From Fibrobacter succinogenes (GTDB lineage: Bacteria; Fibrobacterota; Fibrobacteria; Fibrobacterales; Fibrobacteraceae): a DNA stretch of 64,000 bases. Positions 34,145 to 43,453 of the stretch are shown here, piece by piece. Where the stretch lies: contig NZ_CACZDK010000026.1 in the NCBI RefSeq assembly GCF_902779965.1, positions 1 through 64,000 of the forward strand, written 5' to 3'. Position 1 is the first letter of the stretch, and each line of letters begins with the position of its first letter. The notes below the pieces were generated by a model, which saw nothing but the letters and a program-made list of their open reading frames with translations, had not been told where the DNA came from and did no database searches. The position numbers were made by a program, and so were the translations under genes.

Positions 34145-35124
34145 TCACAGGCAAAGGGACTCGATTAATTTTTGCATATTCCCTGATTTCGGGCCGTATT
34201 CGATTGTGCCGTCATTGCGAATGATAAGGTAGTCACAGTATTCAGTCTTATAGTATTTTGAACGCCATTCCGTGCAACGTTTTTCTGAGACTAGAGAATG
34301 ATTGCACAGAAAGTCTTCAACGTATGATAAAATTCCTTTAGAAGATTTTTGAACCTTGCATTGTTTCAATCTAATATATTTTCTTTTTTAGAATTCCATA
34401 ACGATATCCTTATTTCAGGAACGAAAACATCCCCATTATCACCTAACAAGAATTCAGGTGATCCACAATGTTCAACTTTAGACCTATGTCCAACATTAGA
34501 CTTACGATTCGGAGCCTTGCAAAAAGCTAACGTACCAATATATTCACTAGACATTACTACTTTATTCCAAATATTTTCGATAGGTTCATGCCAAGATTTG
34601 CCCATAATACGCACATCTTCTTGTTTTTCTATCACTGCAATATTTTCATAAACTAATAATTGATTAGACTCTTTTTCCTCTGCACGACGTTCCTTAGCAT
34701 TTTTTTCCAACCATTTTTCGAAAGATGGATTCTTATGGATTGCATCCGTCATTGTCTTAAAAGATTCTACAGCATCTATTGGAGATTTCAGAAACGAACT
34801 ATGTCCAAAAGTCATTTCGAATTTAAAAATTATACTTTCAAGCGGTATTTTAGCTTTGGGCGTTACATAAAAGGTAAAATACTTTCCGCCTTCTTCACAA
34901 TGACTATCTAACCGTCTATCTGTTCTTACTTTTTCAATATCAAAAAAATTTTCAAAATCCTTAAATTTAGGATCGAGTCGCGCACAATCCATATCACCAC
35001 GGACGCCTGGACAAATATTTAAATTTATTATGACTTTATTAGAACAAGGACCTGGCTTGTATTTAAAAGCATAAGCATTCCAAACAAGTAATAAGCAAAC
35101 AACAAAACTAATTTTATTTATCAT
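34145..35124 (-). pseudogene. Array paralogue 4, frame-broken near 34370 and with a lost stop
   Basis: The first part (34366-35124) carries a signal peptide (INKISFVVCLLLVWNAYA) and RLDPKFKDFENFFDIEKV, FYVTPKAKIPLE, KNPSFEKWL and LGDNGDVFVPEI. The frame ends after SKKENILD. The second part (34145-34369) continues the homology, KQCKVQKSSKGILSYVEDF, to the family end CDYLIIRNDGTIEYGPKSG. Compared with paralogue 2 the length differs by one codon fraction near 34370-34378. The usual stop TAA after GNM is CAA here, adding QKLIESLCL. The chosen start (35124) follows GAGGGTGG. Confidence 0.75.
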
Positions 35125-35145
35125 CAAAACCACCCTCATAAAAAC

Positions 35146-36069
35146 TTACATATTCCCTGATTTCGGGCCGTATTCGATTGAACCGTCATTACGGATGATG
35201 ATGTAATCGCAGAATTCAGACATATTATACTTCGAAAGAGATTCAACGCAATAATCTTTGGATATTATCGAATAATCACAGAACATGTGTTCAACGTAAG
35301 ACGAAACTCTTTTGGATTTAGGTTCTCTACATTCTTGCATGCGAAAAGAAGAATAACTATCTTCCAAAACAACATCTAAAAGTTTTTTTTCGTTAGGTCT
35401 ATAAATACTTGAAACAAGTACATCGCCGTCGTCACTTAACATAAAATTATAATGATCAAAAAACAAGATATCACAACTACTGCCACCACTCCACCTATTC
35501 GGTCCGCAAAATTGCATTTCCGTGCTAATTTTTAATGTTCCCATATATTCTCCAAACATCCCTACTTTTTTCCATACATTTTCATCTCTATTGAATTCAA
35601 CACTAGTCACCTCATTATTTTTCAGTTGCAGATTCTTATTTTCAAGCCATTTTTCAAATGAAGGATTTTTACGAACCGCTTTATAAATTTCATTCACAAG
35701 ATTAACCGCATGAAGCGGATTTTCATTTAACGTTTTAGATTCTTTTTTTAAAACAAATTCAAAAAATAATTTTCCAAACGGCATTTTTGCTTTGGGATTT
35801 GCATAAATTTTATATTTATAGCCCGTAACTGTACAAACTTTACTTACACTACCCCCCAAAAAAGATTGTCTTTTAAATTCTTCCTCACGCCCTCTCCGAT
35901 CCGAAGTGCAAAAAAGAATATTTTCTTTTTGTATTTTTTCAATATCAAAAAATTTTTCAAATTCAACAAATCTCGAATCCTGGCGAACAAGCTCTAAATC
36001 ATACGCACTTGGCTCAGCATGCACCAAAGCCGCACAAACAAAAACAACAAATAAAATTTTTCTATGCAT
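35146..36069 (-). CDS. Array paralogue 3, secreted protein of unknown function
   Basis: A 307-residue protein with a signal peptide (HRKILFVVFVCAALVHA). Family landmarks in order: VRQDSRFVEFEKFFDIEKI, YKIYANPKAKMPFGKLFFEF, KNPSFEKWLENK, WKKVGMFGEYMGTLK, FMLSDDGDVLV, and the end CDYIIIRNDGSIEYGPKSGN. Cysteines are frequent, suggesting disulfides in an extracytoplasmic fold. It starts two bases after the stop of paralogue 2, so the array is one operon. The family is not recognised. The frame is intact. Confidence 0.75.
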   Translation of the reverse strand: MHRKILFVVFVCAALVHAEPSAYDLELVRQDSRFVEFEKFFDIEKIQKENILFCTSDRRGREEEFKRQSFLGGSVSKVCTVTGYKYKIYANPKAKMPFGKLFFEFVLKKESKTLNENPLHAVNLVNEIYKAVRKNPSFEKWLENKNLQLKNNEVTSVEFNRDENVWKKVGMFGEYMGTLKISTEMQFCGPNRWSGGSSCDILFFDHYNFMLSDDGDVLVSSIYRPNEKKLLDVVLEDSYSSFRMQECREPKSKRVSSYVEHMFCDYSIISKDYCVESLSKYNMSEFCDYIIIRNDGSIEYGPKSGNM

Positions 36070-36071
36070 GA

Positions 36072-36953
36072 TTACAAATCCCTCGATTTCGGGCCGTATT
36101 CGATTGTACCATCATTGCGGATGATAAGGTAGTCGCAATATTCAGTCTTATAATATTTTGAACGCCATTCTGCGCAACGTTTTTCTGAGACTAGAGAATG
36201 ATTGCACAGAAAGTCTTCAACGTATGATAAAATTCCTTTAGAAGATTTTTGAACCTTGCATTGTTTCAATCTTATCTTTTCTTTTTTAGAATTCCACAAC
36301 CATATTTCTGGAACGAAAACGTCCCCATTATCACCCAACAAAAAATCTGGAGTTCCACAGCTTTCAACAACTTCGCAAAAATCTGGAGCTTCACAAAAAG
36401 ATAACGTACCAACATATTTACCAGACATTCCTATTTTATTCCAAACATTTTCTATAGGCTCGTTCCACCAAGATTTACCCTTAACATATATCTCTTTTTG
36501 ATTGTATATCTTTGCAATATTTTCATAAACTAATAATTGATGGGGCATTTTTTTCTCTACTCGTTCCCTAGCATTTCTTTCCAACCATTTTTCGAAAGAT
36601 GGATTTTTATGGATAGCAGCCGCCATTGTCTTAAAAGACTCTACAACATCTAATGGAGATTTTTTAAACGAACTATCTGCAAACGCCATATTGAATTTAA
36701 AAATTATATTTTCAAACGGTATTTTAACTTTAGGCGTTACATAAAAAGTAAAACTTTCTCCGCATAAATGGCGAACTTTTTTAACATCAAAAAAATTTTC
36801 AAAATCCTTAAATTTCGGATCGAGTCGTGCACAACCCATATCGCCAAAGCCCGGACATCTAATGAGCAAACAAGGAGGACTAGGCATGGATTTACATGCA
36901 AAAGCATCCCCAAAAAGTAACAAGCAAACAACAAAACTAATTTTCTTTATCAT
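36072..36953 (-). CDS. Array paralogue 2, secreted protein of unknown function
   Basis: A 293-residue secreted protein (signal peptide IKKISFVVCLLLFGDAFA). It is the closest relative of paralogue 4: both have RLDPKFKDFENFFD, KQCKVQKSSKGILSYVEDF and RSKYYKTEYCDYLIIRNDG, nearly identical at DNA level. The C-terminus ends GPKSRDL instead of GPKSGNM. The ATG at 36953 has AAGGGTAG at a good distance and matches the start of paralogue 4. The gap to paralogue 1 is small, consistent with an operon. Confidence 0.75.
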   Translation of the reverse strand: MIKKISFVVCLLLFGDAFACKSMPSPPCLLIRCPGFGDMGCARLDPKFKDFENFFDVKKVRHLCGESFTFYVTPKVKIPFENIIFKFNMAFADSSFKKSPLDVVESFKTMAAAIHKNPSFEKWLERNARERVEKKMPHQLLVYENIAKIYNQKEIYVKGKSWWNEPIENVWNKIGMSGKYVGTLSFCEAPDFCEVVESCGTPDFLLGDNGDVFVPEIWLWNSKKEKIRLKQCKVQKSSKGILSYVEDFLCNHSLVSEKRCAEWRSKYYKTEYCDYLIIRNDGTIEYGPKSRDL

Positions 36954-36974
36954 CAAAACTACCCTTGTCAAAAA

Positions 36975-38360
36975 TTACCACCTTCCCGATTTCGGGCCGT
37001 ATTCGATTGAACCATCGTTGCGGATAATGATGTAATCATAGAAATGGTCGTACATTTCAGCTATTTCCGCCTGACGTTTAAAACCTCTAAAATAAGGTCT
37101 ATCATCTTCGATATTAAGCAATTTATCACCTTCAGACTCCCAAGCCGTAGGCACAAGGACATCACCACTATCGCTCAAAGCGAATTCATAATAATCTCCA
37201 TATTGCAGCGATCCAACATATCCTCCTCTCATCCCCACATTTTTCCAAGCAGCGTCTTTTGGAATAGGGCGGAAAAGGCCCAATGAATCTCGATAAGTCA
37301 AAGTCACCTCTGTGTAATTCATCAAAGAATTTTTATATCGCAACCATTTTTCAAAAGTCGGATTTTTACGAATCGCAATCAAGGTCTTTAAGAAAAGCTT
37401 GACTGATTCAATCGGGTCCTCATAAAACTTTTCATACTTTTCAAGACGGAAAACGAGCTCATTAAAAGGAGTTTCCCCTTTCAGCGATACATAAACAGAA
37501 TACTCAACATCATCTTCAGTACGAGTGCGACCGACTACAGCTTTGATATTAAAGAAATCCTCAAATCGTTTAAATCTTGAGTCTTCACGGAATGTTTCAA
37601 GAATCGACTCATTGCCCACATCATCAAGCTCTTGGCGAAGGCTATCTAAAACTTTGTAATAAGCGATAAAAGGAGATGCAGTCTCTTGGTACATCTCAAG
37701 TTTTTTTTCATATTGTTCTTCTTTATACCCTAGAGGATCAAAAAATCCATAATTCAAATTATTCTGAGGATAACGCTTTATATTAGACAAATTGTGTTTA
37801 GGCAATGATAAAATACGACCATTTTTGACTACGAATTCATAATTTTTCTTTTCACATGTAAAGCCTATAGTATCACTGACAAAATCCGCAAATAACGGTT
37901 CGCTTTTCTGTCTGAAAATTCGTTTTTCAGCGGATGTATTCAAAACAATTTCTTGCGGAGGGATGCTTACCGAAACAATTCTAGGGTCTTCCCCTGTTTT
38001 TTCTGGAAATCCCTTAGGAACATGAATTGAACGCGAATACGATTTTACAAATACACTATCCAAGTAAAGCGAAGAATCGTGAATACTCCAGTACGCTGAA
38101 TAACCACCACCTTTTTCAGGACCATAATACATATACATCGGAGCGTAATGCCATTCCCGAATCCAGGGTCTAAAAGGCCACTGCGAATAATGCTTGGCGA
38201 TATATTCGTTAAGCGGATACGTCAAAATGCGGCATTGTTCGCCATTGAAATAGAAATGGTCCGATCCGCCTTCAAGATAAGCACGCTCAGGAACACTGAA
38301 AATAATTGCGCAAGCGGCACTCGCAAACGCAACAACAATAAGCAATAATCGTTTTATCAT
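36975..38360 (-). CDS. Array paralogue 1, longer founder-like member
   Basis: A 461-residue protein. The signal peptide (IKRLLLIVVAFASAACA) may be lipoprotein-like. About 240 residues unique to this member follow (YLEGGSDHFYFNGEQC, RPWIREWHYAPMYMYYGPEK). The shared C-terminal domain runs from about residue 255: FREDSRFKRFEDFFNIKAV, KNPTFEKWLRYKN, WKNVGMRGGYVGSLQ, LSDSGDVLVP, YDYIIIRNDGSIEYGPKSG. The extra N-terminal domain and first place in the operon suggest that the shorter copies arose from its C-terminal module. Function unknown; a surface or periplasmic location is likely. Confidence 0.75.
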   Translation of the reverse strand: MIKRLLLIVVAFASAACAIIFSVPERAYLEGGSDHFYFNGEQCRILTYPLNEYIAKHYSQWPFRPWIREWHYAPMYMYYGPEKGGGYSAYWSIHDSSLYLDSVFVKSYSRSIHVPKGFPEKTGEDPRIVSVSIPPQEIVLNTSAEKRIFRQKSEPLFADFVSDTIGFTCEKKNYEFVVKNGRILSLPKHNLSNIKRYPQNNLNYGFFDPLGYKEEQYEKKLEMYQETASPFIAYYKVLDSLRQELDDVGNESILETFREDSRFKRFEDFFNIKAVVGRTRTEDDVEYSVYVSLKGETPFNELVFRLEKYEKFYEDPIESVKLFLKTLIAIRKNPTFEKWLRYKNSLMNYTEVTLTYRDSLGLFRPIPKDAAWKNVGMRGGYVGSLQYGDYYEFALSDSGDVLVPTAWESEGDKLLNIEDDRPYFRGFKRQAEIAEMYDHFYDYIIIRNDGSIEYGPKSGRW

Positions 38361-38404
38361 AATTATAAACTACAAAAAATAACAGGATAAATTTTTAGCA
38401 AATT

Positions 38405-38433
38405 GGAGATGCCCGCTCAAGGCGGGCATGACA
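38405..38433. repeat. Dispersed hairpin followed by ATGAC
   Basis: ATGCCCGC-TCAAG-GCGGGCAT is a perfect 8-bp stem followed by GACA. The same layout (hairpin, then ATGAC) occurs at 24.41, 31.25 and 32.87 kb. Confidence 0.7.
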
Positions 38434-38468
38434 AACGCAGAACGGCTCAGAAAATATTTTTTACAAAT

Positions 38469-39413
38469 TCACTTAAAAACTTTCTTGAGGAGGCGCCACC
38501 AGTTGCCTAGTGTTCCCGGTTTTGCCATGCGATTCAGCGGAACGTCCTTGAACGGCGATTGCATATAGCGGCGCCACCATTCGTGCGCCAAGAGCACATC
38601 GTAATATTTCCATGGCTTGCCCGCACCCGTCCAATGAATCACGGACGGATCGTCAAACGCTTCGCGAACTTCTTTTGCAGAATACAGCGCCGTCATTCGC
38701 TTAGCATGCTTGATATTGCTCATGGTCACATTGTAGCGGCAAGGCACAAAACCGATTTTTCCGTAGCACACGTAATTCAGAATCAGCTGATCAGCAGGGT
38801 CGAGCGGAGCAAATTCCTTTTTGCCCACAAGCGCTAAGCACTTGCTTTCCACATCGTCTTCGCGCATGGCCTTGAGGTTCATCAAAAGCACACCGCTGTT
38901 CACGTAAAAGTCCATGCCAGGAATCCCGCTTTGCTTGAGCCAGCGATTGCGATCGCTCTTTTTGATTTGCGCCCAAACGACAGGCACGCCCGCCATGTAA
39001 ACATTGTCCATCGGCGTTTCAAAAAGTTCACGCAAATCCGTACGCACCATCGTATCGGTATCGAGATACAAAACTTTATCCAAATGCGAAAGCACCGACG
39101 GAGCTTTCAAACGATAAAGCGCAGGCGTTGTCACAGAATGCACCATCCCGACTTTGCCACTGTACTGGATGGCATTATTGTCAAAATACTTAGACATGTC
39201 CACCAGCGTCACGGAACAATTCTTGCGAGAGTTTTCGCGGCACTTTAACAAACGTTCGCGATTTTCTTCGGTTACGTTGTCCGACAAAAAGCAATAAAAA
39301 TCGTAGTACGATCCTTCGCTCGCCGTTTCAATGGCAGACGTCATCACAACAGCCATGGCATTCACCTGGTTATTGTCGCTCGAAAGGATTACCGGGATGT
39401 GAATTTGTTCCAT
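38469..39413 (-). CDS. Glycosyltransferase family 8
   Basis: About 314 residues of the GT8 family (retaining, GT-A fold). The metal-binding DxD is in KVLYLDTDTMVRTDL, the substrate loop is FYVNSGVLLMNL, and HWTGAGKPWKYYD is the typical end. Family members move galactose or glucose onto lipopolysaccharide cores or other glycans. The start is uncertain: ATG 39413 is given, and ATG 39419 is two codons longer. It is the last gene of a four-gene operon (flippase, GT32, GT-A, GT8). Confidence 0.88.
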   Translation of the reverse strand: MEQIHIPVILSSDNNQVNAMAVVMTSAIETASEGSYYDFYCFLSDNVTEENRERLLKCRENSRKNCSVTLVDMSKYFDNNAIQYSGKVGMVHSVTTPALYRLKAPSVLSHLDKVLYLDTDTMVRTDLRELFETPMDNVYMAGVPVVWAQIKKSDRNRWLKQSGIPGMDFYVNSGVLLMNLKAMREDDVESKCLALVGKKEFAPLDPADQLILNYVCYGKIGFVPCRYNVTMSNIKHAKRMTALYSAKEVREAFDDPSVIHWTGAGKPWKYYDVLLAHEWWRRYMQSPFKDVPLNRMAKPGTLGNWWRLLKKVFK

Positions 39414-39428
39414 AGCCATTACCAATGT

Positions 39429-40448
39429 TTACTTAAAAAGTTTTCCAAGCCATTCAAGCGGCTTCACGAGAATCGGTGCTTTCTTGTACAGCCAGGCGAG
39501 CGATTTTGCAAACGCGTAAGAGCGGATGATGTAAGCGCCAGCAGCACCGACCTTTCTCGTTTGGAATTCAAACGCCTCCTTGGCATGCAAAATCACGTCA
39601 TCGTAATACTCGTTGATGTGAATGGACTTGTCTGCGTTCACGGTCACAGGGAGATTCTTCAAGTTCGTGTAAAAATCCTTGCGCAAAATTTTCGGCAAGA
39701 ACAAGTTCATCGATTCCGGAACTTTGTGACCGCGCGTATCGATAATGCGCGAGCCGAAGAAATGCAACACCTTTGCCGTCGGCAAGAATCGGTTGCCATA
39801 AGCAAGCTGGCAATTCCAACCGCCATCCATCTTCTTCGTGATATAACCGAACTTATAGTTCGTCTCGGCAAGCGAAGCCATGTCGTACGGGAAATTCTTG
39901 GAAACGCAGTAAAGCCACAGTTCGTGCCAAGTCTTGAAGAACTCGCGGGCTTCCGGCGTATCGGCGGCAAACATCACGCCCCCGTTGAAAATTTCATCGT
40001 TCAGAATCGGCGAAAAGCCCATCATCTTGGCGTTATTCAAGACCTTCTTGCGGTTAATGGCTTTCGAAAGATTCGTATGGAAGTCGAGCACCGCGTAAAT
40101 GCCACCGCGCCATTCGTCCGGAATCGAGAGGTCATCGACAATCGCGATGTCCGAATCCATGTACAAGAAGTCGCCATCGACCACATTACGCATCACCGTC
40201 TTGAGATAACGAGAGCGGAGCATCGGCGTAAACTTTTCATCAAGCGTCAAAACCTTGAGTTCATCGACAGCTTCTTTCAATGCAGCACGAGAGCCCGTGA
40301 GCGTTGCCGCTGTTTTATCGTCAGTCAAAAGCGTTACAAAGGCATTCGGGTTGTGGTCGCGAAGCGATGCAATCGCCACAAGCGTCTGCTCGCAAAAGAA
40401 ATCCTTCGGGGAACTTGTCAAAACAAAAAGATACTTGACAGAAGGCAT
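39429..40448 (-). CDS. GT-A-fold glycosyltransferase
   Basis: A 339-residue glycosyltransferase with DxD in FLYMDSDIAIVDDL and a late DGGWNCQLAYGNRF motif, similar to nucleotide-sugar transferases near GT8. It opens PSVKYLFVLTSSPKDFFCEQ. The ATG at 40448 has AGGA at proper spacing; the ATG at 40454 overlaps the preceding stop. The C-terminus is basic and aromatic (YIIRSYAFAKSLAWLYKKAP), possibly for membrane association. The acceptor is unknown; it belongs to the surface-glycan operon. Confidence 0.8.
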   Translation of the reverse strand: MPSVKYLFVLTSSPKDFFCEQTLVAIASLRDHNPNAFVTLLTDDKTAATLTGSRAALKEAVDELKVLTLDEKFTPMLRSRYLKTVMRNVVDGDFLYMDSDIAIVDDLSIPDEWRGGIYAVLDFHTNLSKAINRKKVLNNAKMMGFSPILNDEIFNGGVMFAADTPEAREFFKTWHELWLYCVSKNFPYDMASLAETNYKFGYITKKMDGGWNCQLAYGNRFLPTAKVLHFFGSRIIDTRGHKVPESMNLFLPKILRKDFYTNLKNLPVTVNADKSIHINEYYDDVILHAKEAFEFQTRKVGAAGAYIIRSYAFAKSLAWLYKKAPILVKPLEWLGKLFK

Positions 40449-40450
40449 AA

Positions 40451-41287
40451 TCATTCCTGAATACTTATAGCTTTTTTAGATTCATAGCTATTCAAGACAT
40501 CATCAATCGTAATTTTTTTCTTAAAGGCTTTCACCAAAATAAGCGGCAAACGTCTAAAGAAACGCACAATGCGATGCGAGAACGGTCTCCAGCTCCCACT
40601 TGTCACGTGAATAGCAAGCGGCTTGTAGTCAACTTCATCACAACTTGGCAAAAAGATTTTGCTCGAATAGATGGTCATTCCCTCGTCCAAGTGCTGTAAC
40701 TGATTTTTATAGACAAAGCCAAAACCTATTGCCGTATGGGCATAAACGCAAGGCGAAATATTGTCTATATTCAACTTGCCATTCGGCAATATGAACTTTT
40801 GATTTTCGTAATAAGACATGCACTTTTTAAGGAACGGATGATTCGCTTCGCCGCCAAAAATTGCCGCCTGCAAAGCAAGTCCCGGAATCGGAATCAAATC
40901 CTTATTCTTTTTCGTGCCATCTTCATTCAGCAATTTCCAAGACTTATTTCTCTTGAAATGTGATGTAAACTCAATATTCGTAAAATAGCGATTGTCCAAA
41001 AGCTCGTCAAAACTGCGGTACAGATAAACATCACTATCTAAATAAATTCCACCTTCCGTGGCTACTGCGTAAAGACGGATATAATCGCTTGCAAACGCCC
41101 ACTTCGATTGTTCCACCGCTTCACGCACAAAGGGAACCGTGTCGATAATCTTTTGGCATTTCGCCATATCCCAATGGATAATTTCGTAATCGGGACAATG
41201 ACGTTTCCAGCTTTCTATGCAAAGCTGAGCCAAATGCGGAAGTGGATCATTGGAAAGCCAAATGTAATGTATTTTCTTAGGTATCAT
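40451..41287 (-). CDS. Glycosyltransferase family 32
   Basis: A 278-residue GT32-type enzyme. The opening IPKKIHYIWLSNDPLPHLAQ, the block WAFASDYIRLYAVATEGGIY, and DxD in YLDSDVYLYRSF are diagnostic. Members transfer mannose or other hexoses in capsule or O-antigen synthesis. It follows the flippase by 28 bases and its stop overlaps the next start. Confidence 0.9.
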   Translation of the reverse strand: MIPKKIHYIWLSNDPLPHLAQLCIESWKRHCPDYEIIHWDMAKCQKIIDTVPFVREAVEQSKWAFASDYIRLYAVATEGGIYLDSDVYLYRSFDELLDNRYFTNIEFTSHFKRNKSWKLLNEDGTKKNKDLIPIPGLALQAAIFGGEANHPFLKKCMSYYENQKFILPNGKLNIDNISPCVYAHTAIGFGFVYKNQLQHLDEGMTIYSSKIFLPSCDEVDYKPLAIHVTSGSWRPFSHRIVRFFRRLPLILVKAFKKKITIDDVLNSYESKKAISIQE

Positions 41288-41315
41288 ATCTTATAATCTA
41301 TTAAAAAATTCAAAG

Positions 41316-42791
41316 CTAATTTTTTTCCGAAGATAAATTCTTTTTTGCAAGGCCCTGTTTCCAGAAAGTCAACAGAAGCAGAAGTATTACAACTCCATAA
41401 AAGACACCTTTGGACAAAAGCGTTGCAGAAAACACCGTATTCAAAACAATATAAACAGTCACTAACGAAACAATCCAAATGCCCTGAATGATAAGACTCT
41501 TTTGATACGGCCAGTAACCCATTCGACGAAGATACGCATTCATCCAGATACACTGCAACACCTGATACGACATGCAAGAAAGAGCCGCCCCCGCAATGCC
41601 AAAGATCGGGATACAAATACGGTTCATCGTCACCGCAAATACAAGCGAAACGATGTTCATCATGAGCATAAACTTACTCTTGCCAAGCCCAGTCACCACC
41701 GCACCCGACAAGCCAAAGAAACCGTTAATCAAGTTGCCGATAATCAAAATTCCAAAAACAGCCACCGGATTTTCCTTAGTAATAAAGGACTTACCGGCAA
41801 TCATCATCGTCTGTTCAGGGAACAACACAATAAAGAAGCCAATTGCCAATTGGATAATCGTCACCATAGAAACGCAATACGAAAAGACCGGTTTCAAATC
41901 CGTTTTTAAACGCTCCCTAGACATTCCCGCCACAACGGGCTGCAAAATCGGGTCATAGCTGCTGCGAATTGTTTTTAGCCCGTTCGAAACAGTGACCATC
42001 ACTGCGTATATGCCAACAGCCTCAGGGCCAAGCAAAGCAAGCACCATCCACATATCCACGCGGAGCAAGAACGAAGCAATAATTTCAGTAAAACCGATAG
42101 GAATCGAAAAGTTCAACAGTTCCTTCGGCACAAATTTATTTGTAAACCACTCAATTTCGGGAAACTGTTTATTAATCAAGAAGATATAGACGAAAATACC
42201 CAGCATGTTCGAAGCAAAAAAGCCCACTGGGAGCGCCAATTTATCATCAAAACCTGTATAGTGGAGGCTAAGAGCGATAACCGGTGCCAGCGTCATCACC
42301 ACAAATTCATTGATAAAAATCTTGTACTGCGGATGCCTATTGCCGTCCGAAGCGCCAGCAAACAAAAGCAATATGGTATAAGGAACAATCGAAAGTGCAT
42401 ACAAAGAAATTTCTATCGACGAAAGCATCGCAAGCCCGGTAGAAATACTCTGCAAGCCAAAATACGCGCCCACCCAGATAATGCTCGAAATAACAAGCGC
42501 AATCACAAACGCCAACCTGAGCGATTCAATGATTCCTTCATGAGCAGGGCGGCCACACACCTTATTTTGCGGCAAATGGCGCAGCAAGCCTTTGTCTAGA
42601 CCTATCACCGAAACGCGGGCAAGCGTCAGCACCAAAAGCTGCGTTGAAACATATATACCAAAGATTTCCTTGCCAAATACACGCGCAATAACAATCGTAA
42701 GAACCGGAGCAATCACCTTGAGTCCCGTTCCCACTAACGTAATTAAGGTACTTTTCTGTAAATATTTTTTATCTGCTTGTATAGAATCCAT
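41316..42791 (-). CDS. Wzx-like polysaccharide flippase (MOP superfamily)
   Basis: A 491-residue membrane protein with about 12-14 hydrophobic segments. The opening LQKSTLITLVGTGLKVIAPV fits oligosaccharide-repeat-unit flippases. In a Wzx pathway it would move lipid-linked glycan units across the inner membrane for the transferases encoded downstream. No polymerase (Wzy) or ligase is seen within the window. It is the first gene of the operon. Confidence 0.85.
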   Translation of the reverse strand: MDSIQADKKYLQKSTLITLVGTGLKVIAPVLTIVIARVFGKEIFGIYVSTQLLVLTLARVSVIGLDKGLLRHLPQNKVCGRPAHEGIIESLRLAFVIALVISSIIWVGAYFGLQSISTGLAMLSSIEISLYALSIVPYTILLLFAGASDGNRHPQYKIFINEFVVMTLAPVIALSLHYTGFDDKLALPVGFFASNMLGIFVYIFLINKQFPEIEWFTNKFVPKELLNFSIPIGFTEIIASFLLRVDMWMVLALLGPEAVGIYAVMVTVSNGLKTIRSSYDPILQPVVAGMSRERLKTDLKPVFSYCVSMVTIIQLAIGFFIVLFPEQTMMIAGKSFITKENPVAVFGILIIGNLINGFFGLSGAVVTGLGKSKFMLMMNIVSLVFAVTMNRICIPIFGIAGAALSCMSYQVLQCIWMNAYLRRMGYWPYQKSLIIQGIWIVSLVTVYIVLNTVFSATLLSKGVFYGVVILLLLLTFWKQGLAKKNLSSEKN

Positions 42792-42936
42792 AAGGTCAAC
42801 AACAAAAAAAAGTAGAACTCCAATTTAGAAAATACTATTTAAAAAGGGAACCCGCACAAAATGCACATTCCGATGAATAGACCTAAAATTTCGACAAAAT
42901 GCGTAAATAACAAAAAAATTTACTACATTATACGTC

Positions 42937-43449
42937 ATGGTTCAATTCAGTCAAACTTCTTGGCAACACGGCTCTCTTTCCGATACGCTTGATATCATGC
43001 GCTATGCGCCAATGACCTTGTCCGTTGGGAAAAACGCCGTACTCTATTACACATTGCCAAAAAGCATTGAACCGGGCGAATTTATCCGCTACACTATCGT
43101 TGCTGGCTTCAGAAAATTAAGTTGGACCGGCATCATTGGAGCGGTCACTCCAGGCAAGACCGAAAACGTAATCGAGATTGCAGCACGCCTTGGCGAAGGC
43201 CCATTCCGCGGTTTTACCGCCAATCACAAGTTCGATTCCGTCAAGGGAATCACGACTTGCTACGACAGCATGACTTTCCAGGGATGCAAGGACTTTGCCG
43301 AAGACACGTTCTCGATTGTCATGGCAAGCGCAAGCATGGTCTACGCCATCCCCGCTAGAGAAATGGCTCGCGAACAAATTGCATTTGTAGAAGCAAAGAA
43401 AAAGACGCAGGCATTCGAAGCCTTAGACCAATCCGCAACAGCCGGATAG
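42937..43449 (+). CDS. SRPBCC-like protein
   Basis: A 170-residue protein. An opening strand HGSLSDTLDIMRYAPMTL, the block RYTIVAGFRKLSWTGIIGAV and a long C-terminal helix fit the SRPBCC (START-like) ligand-binding fold, although identity is low. TACATT at 42924-42929 lies seven bases before the ATG with no ribosome-binding site. The stop is four bases before the UbiD gene, so both are co-transcribed; it may handle the same hydrophobic substrate. Confidence 0.6.
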   Translation: MVQFSQTSWQHGSLSDTLDIMRYAPMTLSVGKNAVLYYTLPKSIEPGEFIRYTIVAGFRKLSWTGIIGAVTPGKTENVIEIAARLGEGPFRGFTANHKFDSVKGITTCYDSMTFQGCKDFAEDTFSIVMASASMVYAIPAREMAREQIAFVEAKKKTQAFEALDQSATAG

Positions 43450-43453
43450 CATC

